64,000 nt of DNA from Cinnamomum chago (taxonomy: Eukaryota > Streptophyta > Magnoliopsida > Laurales > Lauraceae), in the NCBI GenBank assembly GCA_038049695.1, contig CP142457.1, forward strand, positions 25,186,501 through 25,250,500. The letters are read 5' to 3'. Below are positions 1 to 10,679 of this stretch, piece by piece (the first letter of the stretch is position 1; every line of letters starts with the position of its first letter). The notes beneath the pieces are model-generated. The model made no database searches. It saw nothing but the letters and a program-made list of their open reading frames with translations, and had not been told where the DNA came from. The translations under genes and the position numbers were made by a program.

Positions 1-783
1 TCTTTATAAATAGACACGGGCAAATAGAGTCGTTTTCATACCCCTTTTTAGACAAGTATTCACTAAGTCGATTGTACCACATTCTTCCGGATTGCTTCAA
101 GTCGTACAACGATCGCCTTAATTGGATTGAGTACGTACTCCTTGGCTTTGCCTCAGGCAAAGGAAATCCTTCTAGGAATTTTTATGTGAATTTCTGTGTC
201 TAAGTCCCCATATAAGTAAGCAGTTACAACATCCATGAGTCTCATTTCTAAATTTTGAGAAACTACTAAACTTATCAGATATCTGAAAGTTGTTGTATCT
301 ATGACAGGGGAGTATCCTCATAATCAATCCCAGGTTTCTATAGAAAACTTTATGCCACTAATTGTGCCTTATATTTGGTAATTTCATTCATTTCATTCCA
401 TTTTCTTACAAACACCACTTGTAACCTGCAGGGTTAACATCTTTTGGGGTTTGTACTATAGGTCCGAACACACCACGTTTGTTGAGAGACTTTAACTTTG
501 CTTTGATGGCACTTTCCCATTTTGGTCAATCCTTTCTTTGTCAACATTCATTTGTAGAACGTGGTTCTGTGTCCCAATCATCATCATCATTCTCCTTTGA
601 TATTTGTGTAGCTACCGCATATGCAAATGCGTCATCGATGATAATCTCATTTATATCCATCTCTCTTTTGAATAATTGTAAAATATAGAGATCTCTTCAT
701 TTTTCGGTACCGGTGCCTCTTCACGGGCTTCCAAAGTCTCACCAGGGACTTCCATTATTCTAGAGAGAACGGGTTTTACCATA

Positions 784-1062
784 ACCTCTTCATGAGCGTT
801 ATGTGCCTCTTCAGGAGGAACCTCTTTAGGAGCATTGCTTGCCTCTTCGGGAGGAACCTTTTTAGGAGCGTTTCGTGCCTCTTCGGAAGGAACCTCTTCA
901 AGAGCGTTTATGTGTCTCTTCGGGAGGAACCTCTTCAGGAGCGTTACTTGCCTCTTCGGGAGCGTTTTGTGCCTCTTCGAGAGGAACCTCTTCAGGAGGG
1001 GTACGTGCCTCTTCGGGAGGAGCCTCTTTAGGAGGGCTACGTGCCTCTTCGGGAGGACATGA
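784..1062. repeat. 36-bp minisatellite inside the copia linker
   Basis: A unit like GCCTCTTCGGGAGGAACCTC, followed by TTTAGGAGCGTTACGT, recurs about seven times with changes and length variants. On the - strand one frame reads a 12-residue acidic, proline-containing repeat (EEVPPEEARNAP-like). The unit is a multiple of three, so several frames stay open on both strands. The overlapping open frames here are products of the repeat, not genes. Confidence 0.8.
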
Positions 1063-1460
1063 TAATGATTGTTCATTTCTCCTTTTCCACGGAGCTGAGT
1101 CCTTTAAACATATAGGACTGCCATGCTTCTTGCGTACTTCATTTTCACATTGTGAAGTACGTGGATCTAGATGAGACAGACTTGAAGTATTCCATGTTAG
1201 TTTTCGCCGTTCTTCAGAAATGGGTTGTTTTACATGAACAATACGTTCTTTAGGAACTATCTTATCTCCCCCTAACGGCGGGAATATTGTCTCATCATAT
1301 GGGCTCTTCCGGAGCCTTTAATTATTTGCACAGGTCCATCTATGGTGGATACCTTTTTTGGAATGAACAACAATTCTAAGAAAAAATTATGATTTTTCAT
1401 AATGGTATGTGTTATGGCACTATCTACCAAACCTAGATTGTCCCCAGTTCCATGATTCAT

Positions 1461-2700
1461 ACCTTAAATAATAAATCAATATAACTATAAAATCACATGA
1501 TAAAACTGAAATAATTAAACTATTCACCATAAATTAGGACATTAATGAAAAATAAAGATCCCTATCATAAAGGAAAAGTCTAAGAAACATGCATATCAAA
1601 TGAACTAAAAATCAAGTTTGTGAATGTTTAAAGAATTATTGGTCTTCTAGACCATGCCAAGGGGTGCTCTCCATTTAAATGCTTCATTATTTTAAGGTTG
1701 GCCAATGAAAAGTTGGAACAATTCCATCATCATCCACCATCAGTGAGTGGACTTTTAGTCTTCAGGCCAAGATTCTGGGTTGATTGACGTTGCCGACAAG
1801 ACTCACGCCCCCAGATCAGTTTGGCCATACGGGATTCGTTTGGTGTGAGTCCAGCACCCATAAGGTCGCCCATGGGTCCATCTTCGGATTCCTGGGCTTG
1901 ATTGATCATGTGGGATAGGTTGGTTAATGAGAAGTTGGAACATCAAGTTCTCGACTTTAAGAATCAGAACGACTAGTTCTGCTTGAATTAGAATTCAGGT
2001 TCATAAAACATGAATTAGAACTGGTAAGCATAGACAAGTAAGTTGGCCAATGAAAAGTTGGAACATCAGGTTCTCAACTTTGAGAATTAGAATTGCTGGT
2101 TCTGTCAAGACTTCGGGCTTGATTTAGAACTTCAGGTTCATAACTTTGAGAATCAGAACTGTTGGTTCTGTTAAGACTTCAGGCTTGATTTAGAACTTCT
2201 GGTTTATAACTTTGAGAATCAGAACTGCTGGTTCTGTCAAGACTTCAGGCTTAATTTATAACTTTAGGTTCATAACACATGAGATTAGAACTTCAGGTTT
2301 TGTCAAACGTTCAGGTAGAACTTCTGGTTCTAACAAATGATCAGAACTTCTGGTTTTGTCACATTTTCATATTTAATTTCATGGCCTTATAATTTATTTG
2401 GATTTGAACAAAAAAGCTCCAAGTTTTGATTTATGGATATGAATCTACAGGTTCATATCAGTATTCCAACTTTTAGGACTGCTGGTCCATAGATCGGTGA
2501 ACTTTAGGTTCATATTTAGAACTTTTGACTCTATATTCTTATCCATTCATACTATTGATAAATTTAAACTAAAAGAAAAATTATGCAAGAAGATGAACAG
2601 TAATCAAACACTACAATTAATATAAACAAGCATTATAAACTAGTTGCACGCATTCTAATAAATTGATTTTGGAGAATGGCTTAGATACTACTTACCATAT
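1461..2700. repeat. Degenerate repeats in the expected gag/leader part of the copia fossil
   Basis: No recognisable gag domain remains. The segment is dominated by variants of AGAACTTCAGGTTC and AACTTTGAGAATCAGAAC. At 2068-2270 they form about three tandem copies of a unit of about 66 bp. The local duplication has replaced or overwritten whatever coding sequence was present. Confidence 0.6.
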
Positions 2701-2714
2701 TTGAAGAAAAATAT

Positions 2715-2930
2715 TACCCTTTTCTGAAATCTGCGCTGGGAAAGATTCTGCGATGAAAATCCACGCTGGGAAGGAATCTGTGTAGGGAATCCGCGATGAA
2801 AATCTGCATTGGGAAGGAATCAACGATGAAAATCCGTGCTAGGAAGGAATCTTCACAGGGAATTCACGATGGAAATCCGCGCTGGGAAGGATTTCGCCAT
2901 GAAAATCCATGCGGGGAAGGATTTCTCTTC
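2715..2930. repeat. Short tandem repeats in the copia leader
   Basis: Five or more imperfect copies of a unit containing GATGAAAATCCGCG and CTGGGAAGGAATC, spaced about 30-50 bp apart. They lie between the LTR side and the internal region of the copia fossil, just left of the MITE insertion. Confidence 0.65.
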
Positions 2931-2967
2931 TCTTTGGCTTAGAAGACGCGTTTTCTTCATTCTCTTA

Positions 2968-3734
2968 GGGCATGTTTGGCAACGGTCTTCTCCCCGGATT
3001 CCTAGCCCAAAATACACAATCCCGCGGATTTTCTTGTTTGGATCGACGTGGATTTAAAGAGGATGGACTCTAGACATCCACCCTTTTGAATAATGTAAAA
3101 ATCAGATGCCCCCCCATCGGATCAGTGCATTCTGCGCAACTAAGGATTTGCGGAGCTAGAGTAGTTTTGGGCGGTAATATAGGGGAGACCAATTTTTGCA
3201 TTTTTTTGGTTTCTATGGGCCCCACAATCAAGATCTAAACTGATAATAGTGTTAAGAAGGTCCAAAACGGCCATGTCACAAAATTTCAGCCTTTGATTCA
3301 TCTTAGATCTTGAGATTTTTGCAAAACCGTCCAAACCGTTAGATGGTAATTTTTAAGATGCTGTGGGCCAAAAAAGGGGATTAAATCAATTCCCTTTTTT
3401 CGATTTTCTGGTTCCTGTGGGCCCTAAGATCATGATCTAAAACCAGTAGTTATTTCTGGAAGGTGAAACACGGCTAGTTGACCAAATTTCAACCGTTGAT
3501 CCTTACCATATCTTGATAAATTTGTAAAAAAGTCCAGGTACTAAAATATTAATTTCTTATTCCTGTGGGCCCCACTTGCACGATCTGAACCGTACATATT
3601 CTCTAGATGACCACTAACAACTTTGAGGTGAAAGTTGAGGTCTTGATATTTCTTGGATTTTGGAAATTTATAAAAAAAGTTTTGTGACCATTGGATCATA
3701 ACAAAGGATTCTTCTATGTTTACCAAACATGCCC
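2968..3734. mobile_element. PIF/Harbinger-like MITE, 767 bp, with TTA target duplication
   Basis: The left end GGGCATGTTTGGCAA and the right end TTTACCAAACATGCCC form terminal inverted repeats, and the element is flanked on both sides by TTA (2965-2967 and 3735-3737). A 3-bp TTA duplication and a GGGCATGTTTGG-type end fit non-autonomous PIF/Harbinger (Tourist-like) elements. No transposase frame is seen. The flanks join copia leader to copia LTR-proximal sequence, so it inserted after the copia element. Confidence 0.8.
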
Positions 3735-3756
3735 TTAGAGTTACGTGTTGATAACG

Positions 3757-3954
3757 TGTTAGAAAAGAGAGAGAGAGACAAGAGAAAGAAGATTAGGAGG
3801 GAGAAGAGAGAGCCTTTCTTATCTCATTAATGTATGTACAAATACAATGGGAGAAGTCTATTTATAGGCAATGTAACCTCATAAGAGAGGAACCCTAATT
3901 CTAACTCTAACTCATCTTAAGTGGGCATCTACCCAAGATCCATATCTTATAACA
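3757..3954 (-). repeat. Short copia-type LTR (198 bp)
   Basis: Read on the - strand the segment starts TGTTATAAGATATGG and ends TTTTCTAACA, that is TG...CA. It holds a TATA-like CCTATAAATAG and a CT-rich 3' part, as expected of an LTR with R and U5. It is followed on the - strand by ACGTTATCAACACG, which looks like the start of a copia leader. It is taken as the 5' LTR of the copia fossil, and the partner LTR is outside the window. It abuts the Del-like LTR fragment at 3955, so the copia probably landed in that older LTR. Confidence 0.7.
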
Positions 3955-4796
3955 AATTTTTGACAAATAAAACCCCCATTTTGAAAATGGGTTTCCATGT
4001 TAGGAAACAAGCTCTTTATGAGCCAAAATAACTCCATTGAAGAGAAGAAGAAAAACCCTTACCTGAAGATTGCTAAACAAGAAACAAGGAGGAAGAAGAA
4101 GAAGTTGTCCAGTTGGAATCACCAAATAAATGGGTGCAATGGAAAGCTAGGAAGGAGAGGAAAAAGATGGTGTGATCAAATCTTGATTTGGAGCCTTCTA
4201 CTTAGGGCATGCAAGGTGGAGAAGATGGAGAAGAAAGGGTTCCCTCTTCTCACCTCGCGTTTTTCAAAAGAAAAGTTGCAGGATTTCGGAAACGTGAGGG
4301 AGGGAGAGAGCTAATATGAGTTGAGTGGGTTGTGGGCCCCACAATGCTCCAATGCTTGCGCTGACCAAAAAGGCTAAAATGATCATTGGAAAATCTAGTT
4401 TTCGAAAAGTATAAATGTGACATGGTTTTGAGATTTCGAAATTCTTATCCAGATTTGAGTGTGAAAAGTCAATTTTACTCTTTCGGGCCAAAACTTGGGT
4501 TTCTGGGCTTCAAACACAGACGGGCTGAAAACGAAAGTTGTAGAAAATAATAAAATGATTAAAATGAAATCGAAACCACAATTAAATCGAAAAACCAGAA
4601 TCATCCTCCCATGCTTGCACATGCGTTTAGGGCCTCCTTGAGCGTGTCTGACTAACACTAAACGCTCTCAAAATTCCCAAAGCTATGTCCAGGACTAAAT
4701 CCGATCATATTCTAACCCAACGATCACTAAACCCACTTAAGACTAAACACTCACTTAATTAATACTAATCGAGCTAATATGGGTCGGGGTTTGACA
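3955..4796 (-). mobile_element. Del/Tekay-like LTR fragment (Ty3/gypsy), diverged
   Basis: Read on the - strand it starts TGTCAAACCCCGACCC and aligns by eye with the first part of the solo LTR at 12497-16512. Shared blocks include CTACAACTTTCG, TTTCGAAATCTCA/TTTCGAGATCTCA, ACTTTTCGAAAACTAGATTT and a GTGGGGCCCACA block. Only about 840 bp of the LTR is kept. The far side is replaced by the copia element at 3954. It is an old, truncated relative of the solo LTR. Confidence 0.7.
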
Positions 4797-5820
4797 TTGT
4801 GTCCTCTGTGATTGCACTTGGGAGACTGCAGAGCATCCATTTTTAGAGTGTACTTTTGCTATGGAAGTTTGGGATGGATTGCTTAAGCACCTCTCTTTGA
4901 CTCCCATTCGCTGTCAAGATATTGAGGGTTTGATAAAGTCTATCTTGGATTGAGTGGATACTTCTGCCCCAGGCACTTTGACTCTTACCAAATTGTTTTT
5001 TCCTGCTTATGTTTGGCATATTTGGAGGGAGCGAAACAATCGTATTTTGAAGGACAAATTTAAAAGGCAACATCAGATTCTACAAGGTATTTTTATCACA
5101 ACTTCAAAGTCGAGTTATCTACTTGGATCTTCTGCTTCCGGATCATATATCCAGTAGGTGGAACTTGCCACCTTCTGTGCCGCCTCCTCTAGAAGTCAAA
5201 TTAAACTCTGTTAGAAGGAATGATTGGTTGGTTTCATTGATATGATGCCATGATACTCTTGTTGGGATCTTATGGGATATTGATGATAAACCTGTTAGGA
5301 TTCACTGCATTATATGTACACATTTATGCAGCTATTTGCACCTTCTTATCTCGATTGCCAAGGCATATTTTGAAGCTTTCATTTGTAACTGATGTAGGGA
5401 TCACCTCTATCCTTCAAAATCCGGTTGATACTGATTGGAGACACCGATTTGAGGCCCTTCAATTGGTGAATGAGATTGGACGGTTTCAATCAGTTAGTTT
5501 TTTTAGATTATCCTCTCATCATCAAGAGCTTAGTAGGAGGATAAAGAGATATAGCCTTGTGTCGGCCATGCTAACATCGATGGAGTTCGAATCTATAACT
5601 CAGTTGTGATTCAGTTAGGTTGAAAATTTCCTTATTTCTGCTATGGTTTTAGAGAGCTTTTAGTAATCTAAGTAATTCTTTGCTTGATACCCGGGCAGTG
5701 GGTCTTTTTCGACTTTTGTACAATGGGGTATGCCTTATTTGAGAGGCTATTATCTGTCTTCTTGTATTTTATTTGGGTTTTTAATGAAAAGAAAGACAAA
5801 CTTATCTTACAAAAAAAAAA
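4797..5820 (+). mobile_element. L1-type LINE 3' fragment
   Basis: The start encodes the zinc-binding tail of LINE reverse transcriptases (zf-RVT): LCDCTWETAEHPFLEC, then AMEVWDGLL, and after a gap FPAYVWHIWRERNNRILKDKF. A decayed stretch resembling the RNase H-like tail of plant L1 ORF2 may follow, but I could not confirm motifs. The 3' end is TTAATGAAAAGAAAG...TTAC plus A10 at 5811-5820, typical of a plant LINE tail. It is 5'-truncated and carries in-frame stops (for example just after KSILD near 4953). The Del-like LTR end meets it at 4796/4797. Confidence 0.75.
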
Positions 5821-6184
5821 TCTCTGTCCTTCCTCCATGGTGGGAGGAACAAAGACTGCATTTTGAAAGCAGTCGCCCAGGTCCAAAGAGAAGCATCCAC
5901 TACTGCCTGATTCTCATCTTACTGATGAAGGAGGAGGGAGTCTTGAAAATGGCAGAGTGTCTGGGCTTTCTTGCGCTTGAGCCGGCGGGGTTAACACTCT
6001 CCCAAGTCTTCCTTTTATATCTTTTGAAAGAGTCATAATTGTTGGAGATCATGGAGGAGTGGAGGTGGTTTCAAAACCGTCTTCAATGGGAGACGTTGCA
6101 GGTTTAGCGGCCATGAGAAGAAGGAACTAGCTAGTTTGTGGGAGATCATGGGTGTCTAGTAGCCAGGAGGAAAGAAGTGTGGCG
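5821..6184. other. Intergenic stretch, no gene seen
   Basis: Between the LINE tail and a minisatellite. Open frames are short and overlap one another. No repeat ends or protein motifs recognised. Confidence 0.5.
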
Positions 6185-6412
6185 GCCAGTGCACATGACG
6201 TCCAGCGGTCACTTCTTGACTGGAGACCAGCGGCTGCTTAATTGCTTTGAGCAGCCAGTGTGTATGATGACGTCCAGCGGTCACTTCTTGACTGGAGACC
6301 AGCGGTTGCTTAACTGCTTTGAGCGGCCAGTGTGTATGATGACGTCCAGCGGTCACGTCTTGACTGGAGACCAGCGGCTGCTTCATTGCTTTGAGCGGCC
6401 AGTGTGTTCAAG
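6185..6412. repeat. 72-bp minisatellite, about 3.2 copies
   Basis: Unit begins GTGTGTATGATGACGTCCAG and contains a TTGACTGGAGACCAGCGG block. Copies differ at a few sites. As 72 is a multiple of three, a frame with a 24-residue repeat (MTSSGHFLTGDQRLLNCFE...) is open on the + strand and another is open on the - strand. Neither is convincing as a gene. Confidence 0.8.
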
Positions 6413-6789
6413 GGTTGCTACGGCCAATGGGCCTTGCAATCAGTAGCCGTTGAGGAATTCTTTTACTGTGGCCTGCTAGACTCTAATGTCATCATTTCTT
6501 TATGGAGAAATGAGTAATTTGCCTTGGGGAGGGTTACGTATGGGCAGATGAAATTAGTATGGGTATTCTATTTAGGGGGATTCGGTGAGAGGTCCCTGAA
6601 CATTTCACTTTATTGCCTTAGGTCCACAATCTTTTTTTTATAATGTGAAAGGTCCTTTTTCTAAATTTGAAAACCTAAAGTGTCTAATTTACCCTTTCTT
6701 CAAATCATATTCCATGATTAGTGGGATAAGCCATTAATAATGGTCAACTACCATTAAATTAGTCACGATTAATAAAATTCCACTAATGA

Positions 6790-7490
6790 GATTTTCAAAT
6801 AAAGTTCAAAAAACTGGAAACAAATTTCAAATAAATTTCTAAAAATGAAATAAATTTCAAAAAATGAAAATAAATCTCAAAAGACGAAAATAAATTTCAA
6901 AAGATGTAAATAAAATTAAAAAAACAAAATTAAACTCTAAATTTTTTTTTTCAAAAAATACAAATAAATTTGAAATATCGCAAATAAATTTCAAAAAATG
7001 CTATAATATCAAAAGAACATAGAGAAATTTAAAAAGACGCAAATAAATTTCAAAAAAATCTAAGATTTTTCAAAAGATGAAAATCAATTTAAAAAGACGC
7101 AAATAAATTTCAAAAGAACCAAATAAATTTCAAAAGATGAAAATCAATTTTAAAATATCCAAATAAATTTCAAAAAAGTGTAAATAAATTTAGAAAAATG
7201 CAAATACATTTGCCACAAACTCAGATAAATTTGTCCCATAACTCAGATAAATTAGCCAAAACTTAGATAGATTTGTCTAGAATGTAAAGAAATTTATTTC
7301 AGAACTCAGATAAATTTGCAAAAAACTCAGATAGATTTGTTTAGAATTCAGATAAATTTGCTAAAAACTCAGTTAAATTTGTCCAGAACTCAGATAAATT
7401 TGTGCAAAACTCAACAATTTGAAAAAATACTCAAAACTCCGATAAACTTGATAAAAACTTAGATAAATTTGACAAATCAATGGAGGACGG
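6790..7490. repeat. AT-rich degenerate short tandem array
   Basis: Dozens of copies of AAATAAATTTCAAAA-like units (6790-7200) grade into AACTCAGATAAATTTG-like units (7200-7490). The same second motif recurs at 8700-8945 and 10680-10890, linking these three places. Confidence 0.75.
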
Positions 7491-8551
7491 AGGAGATCAG
7501 ATCAACGAAACACGGAAGAGATCAGATCAAATCTTGAAAAGGCTGCATCACATATCTACTGCTGATTGTGAGATCGGTTGGCCACATGCAAGTGGAGAAG
7601 AGGGGTCTCATTCTGGGTCAGGTCAGACCTAACCCGAACTTGACACTGGCCCAATTACTCTTCTTCTTCCTCTTAACACCTGCAATAGGCGCTATGCCTC
7701 ATTATGTTGTTGTCTTCCGCGGCGACGATGGGCAGGCGGCGTTTTCTTGTTACTTACAACAAGAAAAAGGAAGAACACGCGTTTGGAGATCACGTGTTTT
7801 AAAATCATGTTTCTGACAGTGATTTTTTGACGAGAATTTTCAGAATCAGATCTCTCAACGGAAAGGTAATGTAACTGCCTCTTGCATTTCCACTTTCCAG
7901 TTGCATTATACAGTTTTGCTGACTTGGCAGGGAAAATTAGCAGTAGTCTGCAGGGCTATCGAGGTAGTCTGCTTTTCCATTAACCACGTTGGGAAGGAGT
8001 CCGGATCTTATCAGGTTTTGACTTGATCTTTTGTCTTCTTCCTCAGGCTGATCAGCCTTCTGCGGTTGTGGCCCACCAAAGGTCAAAGAAATTGATCTCT
8101 CCGTTCCTGGTCTCTGTAGTCTGCGAGTTTCCTTTTTTGACTATGGCGATCTTCTCCTATCAGTTCAAGTCAGTGGCCCATCGAGACTTAGATCACTTCT
8201 GATCGTTGATCTTCAACAGTGCCCAAACCTTTCCTTTTTTCTGTTTACTGTGCGGCGAATCAAGAGATCCAGATGGAGATGATGAGAGGGAGAGGGGGAT
8301 GAGGTCGCCTGGGAGATGGAGGAGATGGGTTGAAGAAAAAGAGGGATATTACAAGATTTGAAATTTGAAATTTGAAATTTCAAAATTTTATGCCTAAAAC
8401 AATTGAAAGGGTAAATTAGTCATGAGAATTGTATCCAGGGACCTCTCGCCGAAATATGTCTAGCTACATGGACTACAGACTTTAGAGGAAAAGTTGATGG
8501 ATTGGAGGCCTTACAAGTCCTATAAGAGGGACCTTTCGCTAATTATCTCTT

Positions 8552-8599
8552 CTATTTACATGCTAAAAATGAGAATACTCATTTTTAGCATGTAAATAG
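8552..8599. repeat. Perfect 22-bp inverted repeat with 4-nt loop
   Basis: CTATTTACATGCTAAAAATG AG (left arm) is followed by AATA and by its exact reverse complement. It lies at the right edge of the TIR transposon and overlaps its outermost inverted repeat. It may be a fold-back formed by duplication of the element end. Confidence 0.8.
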
Positions 8600-8699
8600 A
8601 ATACAATATGAATTCTTATTAGTGAATAATAATTAAAAGTGTCAGTGTTATTATACATTTTAATGCGTTCTTACTTTTATAACTAATTTCTTACATTTG

Positions 8700-8945
8700 T
8701 GTTTAAATTTGATAAAACTTGTTCGGAATTGAGATTAAAGGTGCTGTAGAACTGAGATTAACTTGAATCAATATATTGATAAAGTGATTACAGGACTCAA
8801 TTAAATTTGTAGTAGAACTCAGATTATTTCCACCAGAACTCAAACAAATTTATGAAAAATCAGATAATTTCCTCCGGAACTTAGATAAATTTGTGACAAA
8901 ACTCAGCTAAATTTATATCAGAACTCAAATAAATTTAATCCAGAG
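8700..8945. repeat. AACTCAGATAAATTT-like degenerate repeats, second block
   Basis: About eight imperfect copies of ACTCAGATAAATTTGT-like units, also written as GGAACTTAGATAAATTTGTG and variants, matching the array inside the element at 7200-7490. Confidence 0.65.
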
Positions 8946-9105
8946 CTGATGTACATATACGCTAGAACAAAAAATACACACAGTTACATTCACAAGAAAC
9001 TTTCCTCAAACTTCATGTGAACAAAAAAAATACATTCACAAGTTTGTTGCACTAACACTTTTCATATACAGATATACATGAATTTGTTTCATCATCATTG
9101 TAACA

Positions 9106-9928
9106 TCAAACTTTCCAAAACAACTTGTGTACACATTTGTTGTTAAAGTTTACATCACGTTCTTCAGTGGGCCGCCACTGTTCAAAATCATCATTAGCAA
9201 TTTGTTGCCTAGCATGGAAGTTTTCAATGCTCCAGTTGCGATACGTGTTATTCAAGAACTTGCTCACTATCTCAACCCTCAAAGCATCAACAACGCTTTG
9301 TGGTAGCTTTGAAGCAATTATTTGCCCATGAGAAAGTTGCTTCATTAGATAACAAATGATGACCCCGCAATCAACGCTATAAAAGAACATACTGTTGTTA
9401 GTCCATTGTAAATAAGGTAGTAAAAAATTAATTGAATAAGTGGATTGGTTCGATGATACTTACGAGCCCATTTTTTGTTGTAGGGCGTCTTCCGCGCTTA
9501 GTAATGGAGCTCCAAAGGGCTGTGTCTCTTTAACATTGATATAATTATAATTCTACACATACTGTTTCTACAGATTAAAAAAAAATGTCGTATTTTTAGT
9601 GGATGTGCATTTACACTTTTGGGGACCATGATGTAAATAAAGTCTTATTCAATGAGACATACCAGAACTCGTATATCATCGAAGTAATAATCGACTATTT
9701 TAGCGGATCTTGGTCGTAAGGAATTGTAATGTAGCTAATCTCCTTCTTTCTGATCCAGCACCAATAGTGTCCAGTGGCAGGGCTCAACATCTTTCCTTTT
9801 TCCCCTATCGAATTCATTGGAAAGTGCATTAATCTGTGGTTTGCAGTTCTGCTTGGGGAGATCTGAGGGTGCAAAATATTTTTCCTCATTTCAGCCGTTG
9901 GAGCAGTAACGAATTTCTGCATTAAGAT
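9106..9928 (-). pseudogene. Ulp1-like C48 cysteine peptidase domain, split by introns, decayed
   Basis: Ulp1 peptidases cleave SUMO-like tags, and plant MULE and CACTA elements often carry Ulp1 domains. Reading right to left: exon 9928-9663 with the expected histidine region (MHFPMNSIG, then GHYWCWIRKKEISYI) and, in the next frame, YYFDDIRVL before a GTATGT donor; exon about 9543-9467 ending QQKMGS before a GTAAGT donor; and exon about 9384-9106 starting VDCGVIICYLMKQLSHG. The His, Asp, Gln and DCG cysteine of the catalytic site are therefore all suggested, with a one-base frame change between the His and Asp regions. No intact frame remains. A transposon-borne copy is more likely than a host SUMO protease. 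Confidence 0.7.
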
Positions 9929-10014
9929 AGATTTTGTAATTATCTATGATATTAAAACAATCTAAATGGTGACATGGTTAACACGTTTATTGTCTGTTAC
10001 CTAGCATAAACTCG

Positions 10015-10660
10015 TTACGAAGCATGACTTGTCTTGAAGCAGCAGACCTTCTTGTCGGACTGTCGTGAGTTGCTCATGGATTTCTGTTTGTTCTCTATAT
10101 AGCAACTCAGCATAACAATTACTAACCCGATCAATTCCAAACACATAAGGTTAGGCACGTTACATGAACGTGACCATTTTGAGTATATGTCTAAAATTAA
10201 GCAACAGTCTGTCAATGTTTCTGTGTGAGGGTGCTTATGCTACTGGACATTTCCCTTCTGCTGAGAGCTGCAATGATGTCCTCGTAAGATACAGCGTGTA
10301 TCCCCTCACCTCCCTAAACTAGCGCCCTGCAAATGCAATTTTACAAATTGCTCAATTAGTCGACAAGTGATTAATGTTTTTATAACATCAGTTGTTTTGC
10401 TTAGTTGCATAGGATGGTAACTTACGCATTGCCCTCTGGTTCATAAATTTGATTTAACTTTTCAATGTCAGACGCATTTATTTACTTAGTAATTGAATTT
10501 TTTGGGAAATGGAAGAGGTCTGCTGTTGGCTGCATTTTTCTCATTGCCGTTCGTTTTTTATTTTTTATTTACCCTGGAGGACTGTTTCACCTCCTTAACA
10601 GCCTCAAATGTCGGCTCAGAGGACATGATCTGATCAATAATTCAGACAAACAAATATAGA
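10015..10660 (-). pseudogene. Probable upstream exons of the Ulp1-like gene, decayed
   Basis: Segments on the - strand with splice-like edges: 10430-10640 contains SSEPTFEAVKEVKQSSRVNKK and, in another frame, ASDIEKLNQIYEPEGNA before GTAAGT, and 10015-10215 has a 66-codon frame ending near a GTAACA donor. I do not recognise a domain. Assignment to the Ulp1-like gene rests on strand, order and spacing only. Confidence 0.35.
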
Positions 10661-10679
10661 TTAAATAAATTAAAATGTA

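Larger units (their letters stand above)
1..3954 (-). mobile_element. Ty1/copia retrotransposon fossil, partial, cut by the window edge
   Basis: Translated remnants on the - strand read in element order from right to left: an LTR (3757-3954), a leader with local repeats, a protease-like stretch (1272-1460, with LVDSAITHTI and a GSGRA motif), the linker that follows integrase in copia elements (about 1080-1290, DETIFPPLGG and SHLDPRT motifs), then the copia-type reverse transcriptase (about 1-690, MDVVTAYLYG, with SLYGLKQSG-like and ICPCLFIK-like motifs). The integrase core was not recognised between protease and linker. The element is clearly broken, with many breaks, and its 3' half and second LTR lie beyond position 1. 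A MITE is inserted in its leader. It is old, judging by decay. Lineage within copia is not assigned. Confidence 0.85.
6562..8605. mobile_element. Non-autonomous TIR DNA transposon, about 2.0 kb
   Basis: Inverted ends pair: GTATTCTATTTA (6562-6573) with TAAATAGAATAC (8594-8605), and, just inside, ATTCGGTGAGAGGTCCCTG (6580-6598) with the reverse complement of AGGGACCTCTCGCCGAAAT (8438-8456). A second related end, AGGGACCTTTCGCTAAT, lies at 8527-8543. Long multi-block ends suggest a Mutator-like element. No target duplication was identified with confidence. The interior is an AT-rich repeat array (about 6790-7490) and a GC-richer stretch (7500-8330) without a recognised protein. An 82-codon frame at 7568-7816 has no known motif. 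Confidence 0.55.

Noticed and set aside
651-1174. Four overlapping open frames on both strands around 651-1174
   Set aside because: All come from the 36-bp repeat in the copia linker.
6138-6446. 102-codon frame with a repeated MTSSGHFLTGDQ peptide, as a gene
   Set aside because: It is the 72-bp minisatellite read in frame. The opposite strand is open too and no start, splice or homology support exists.
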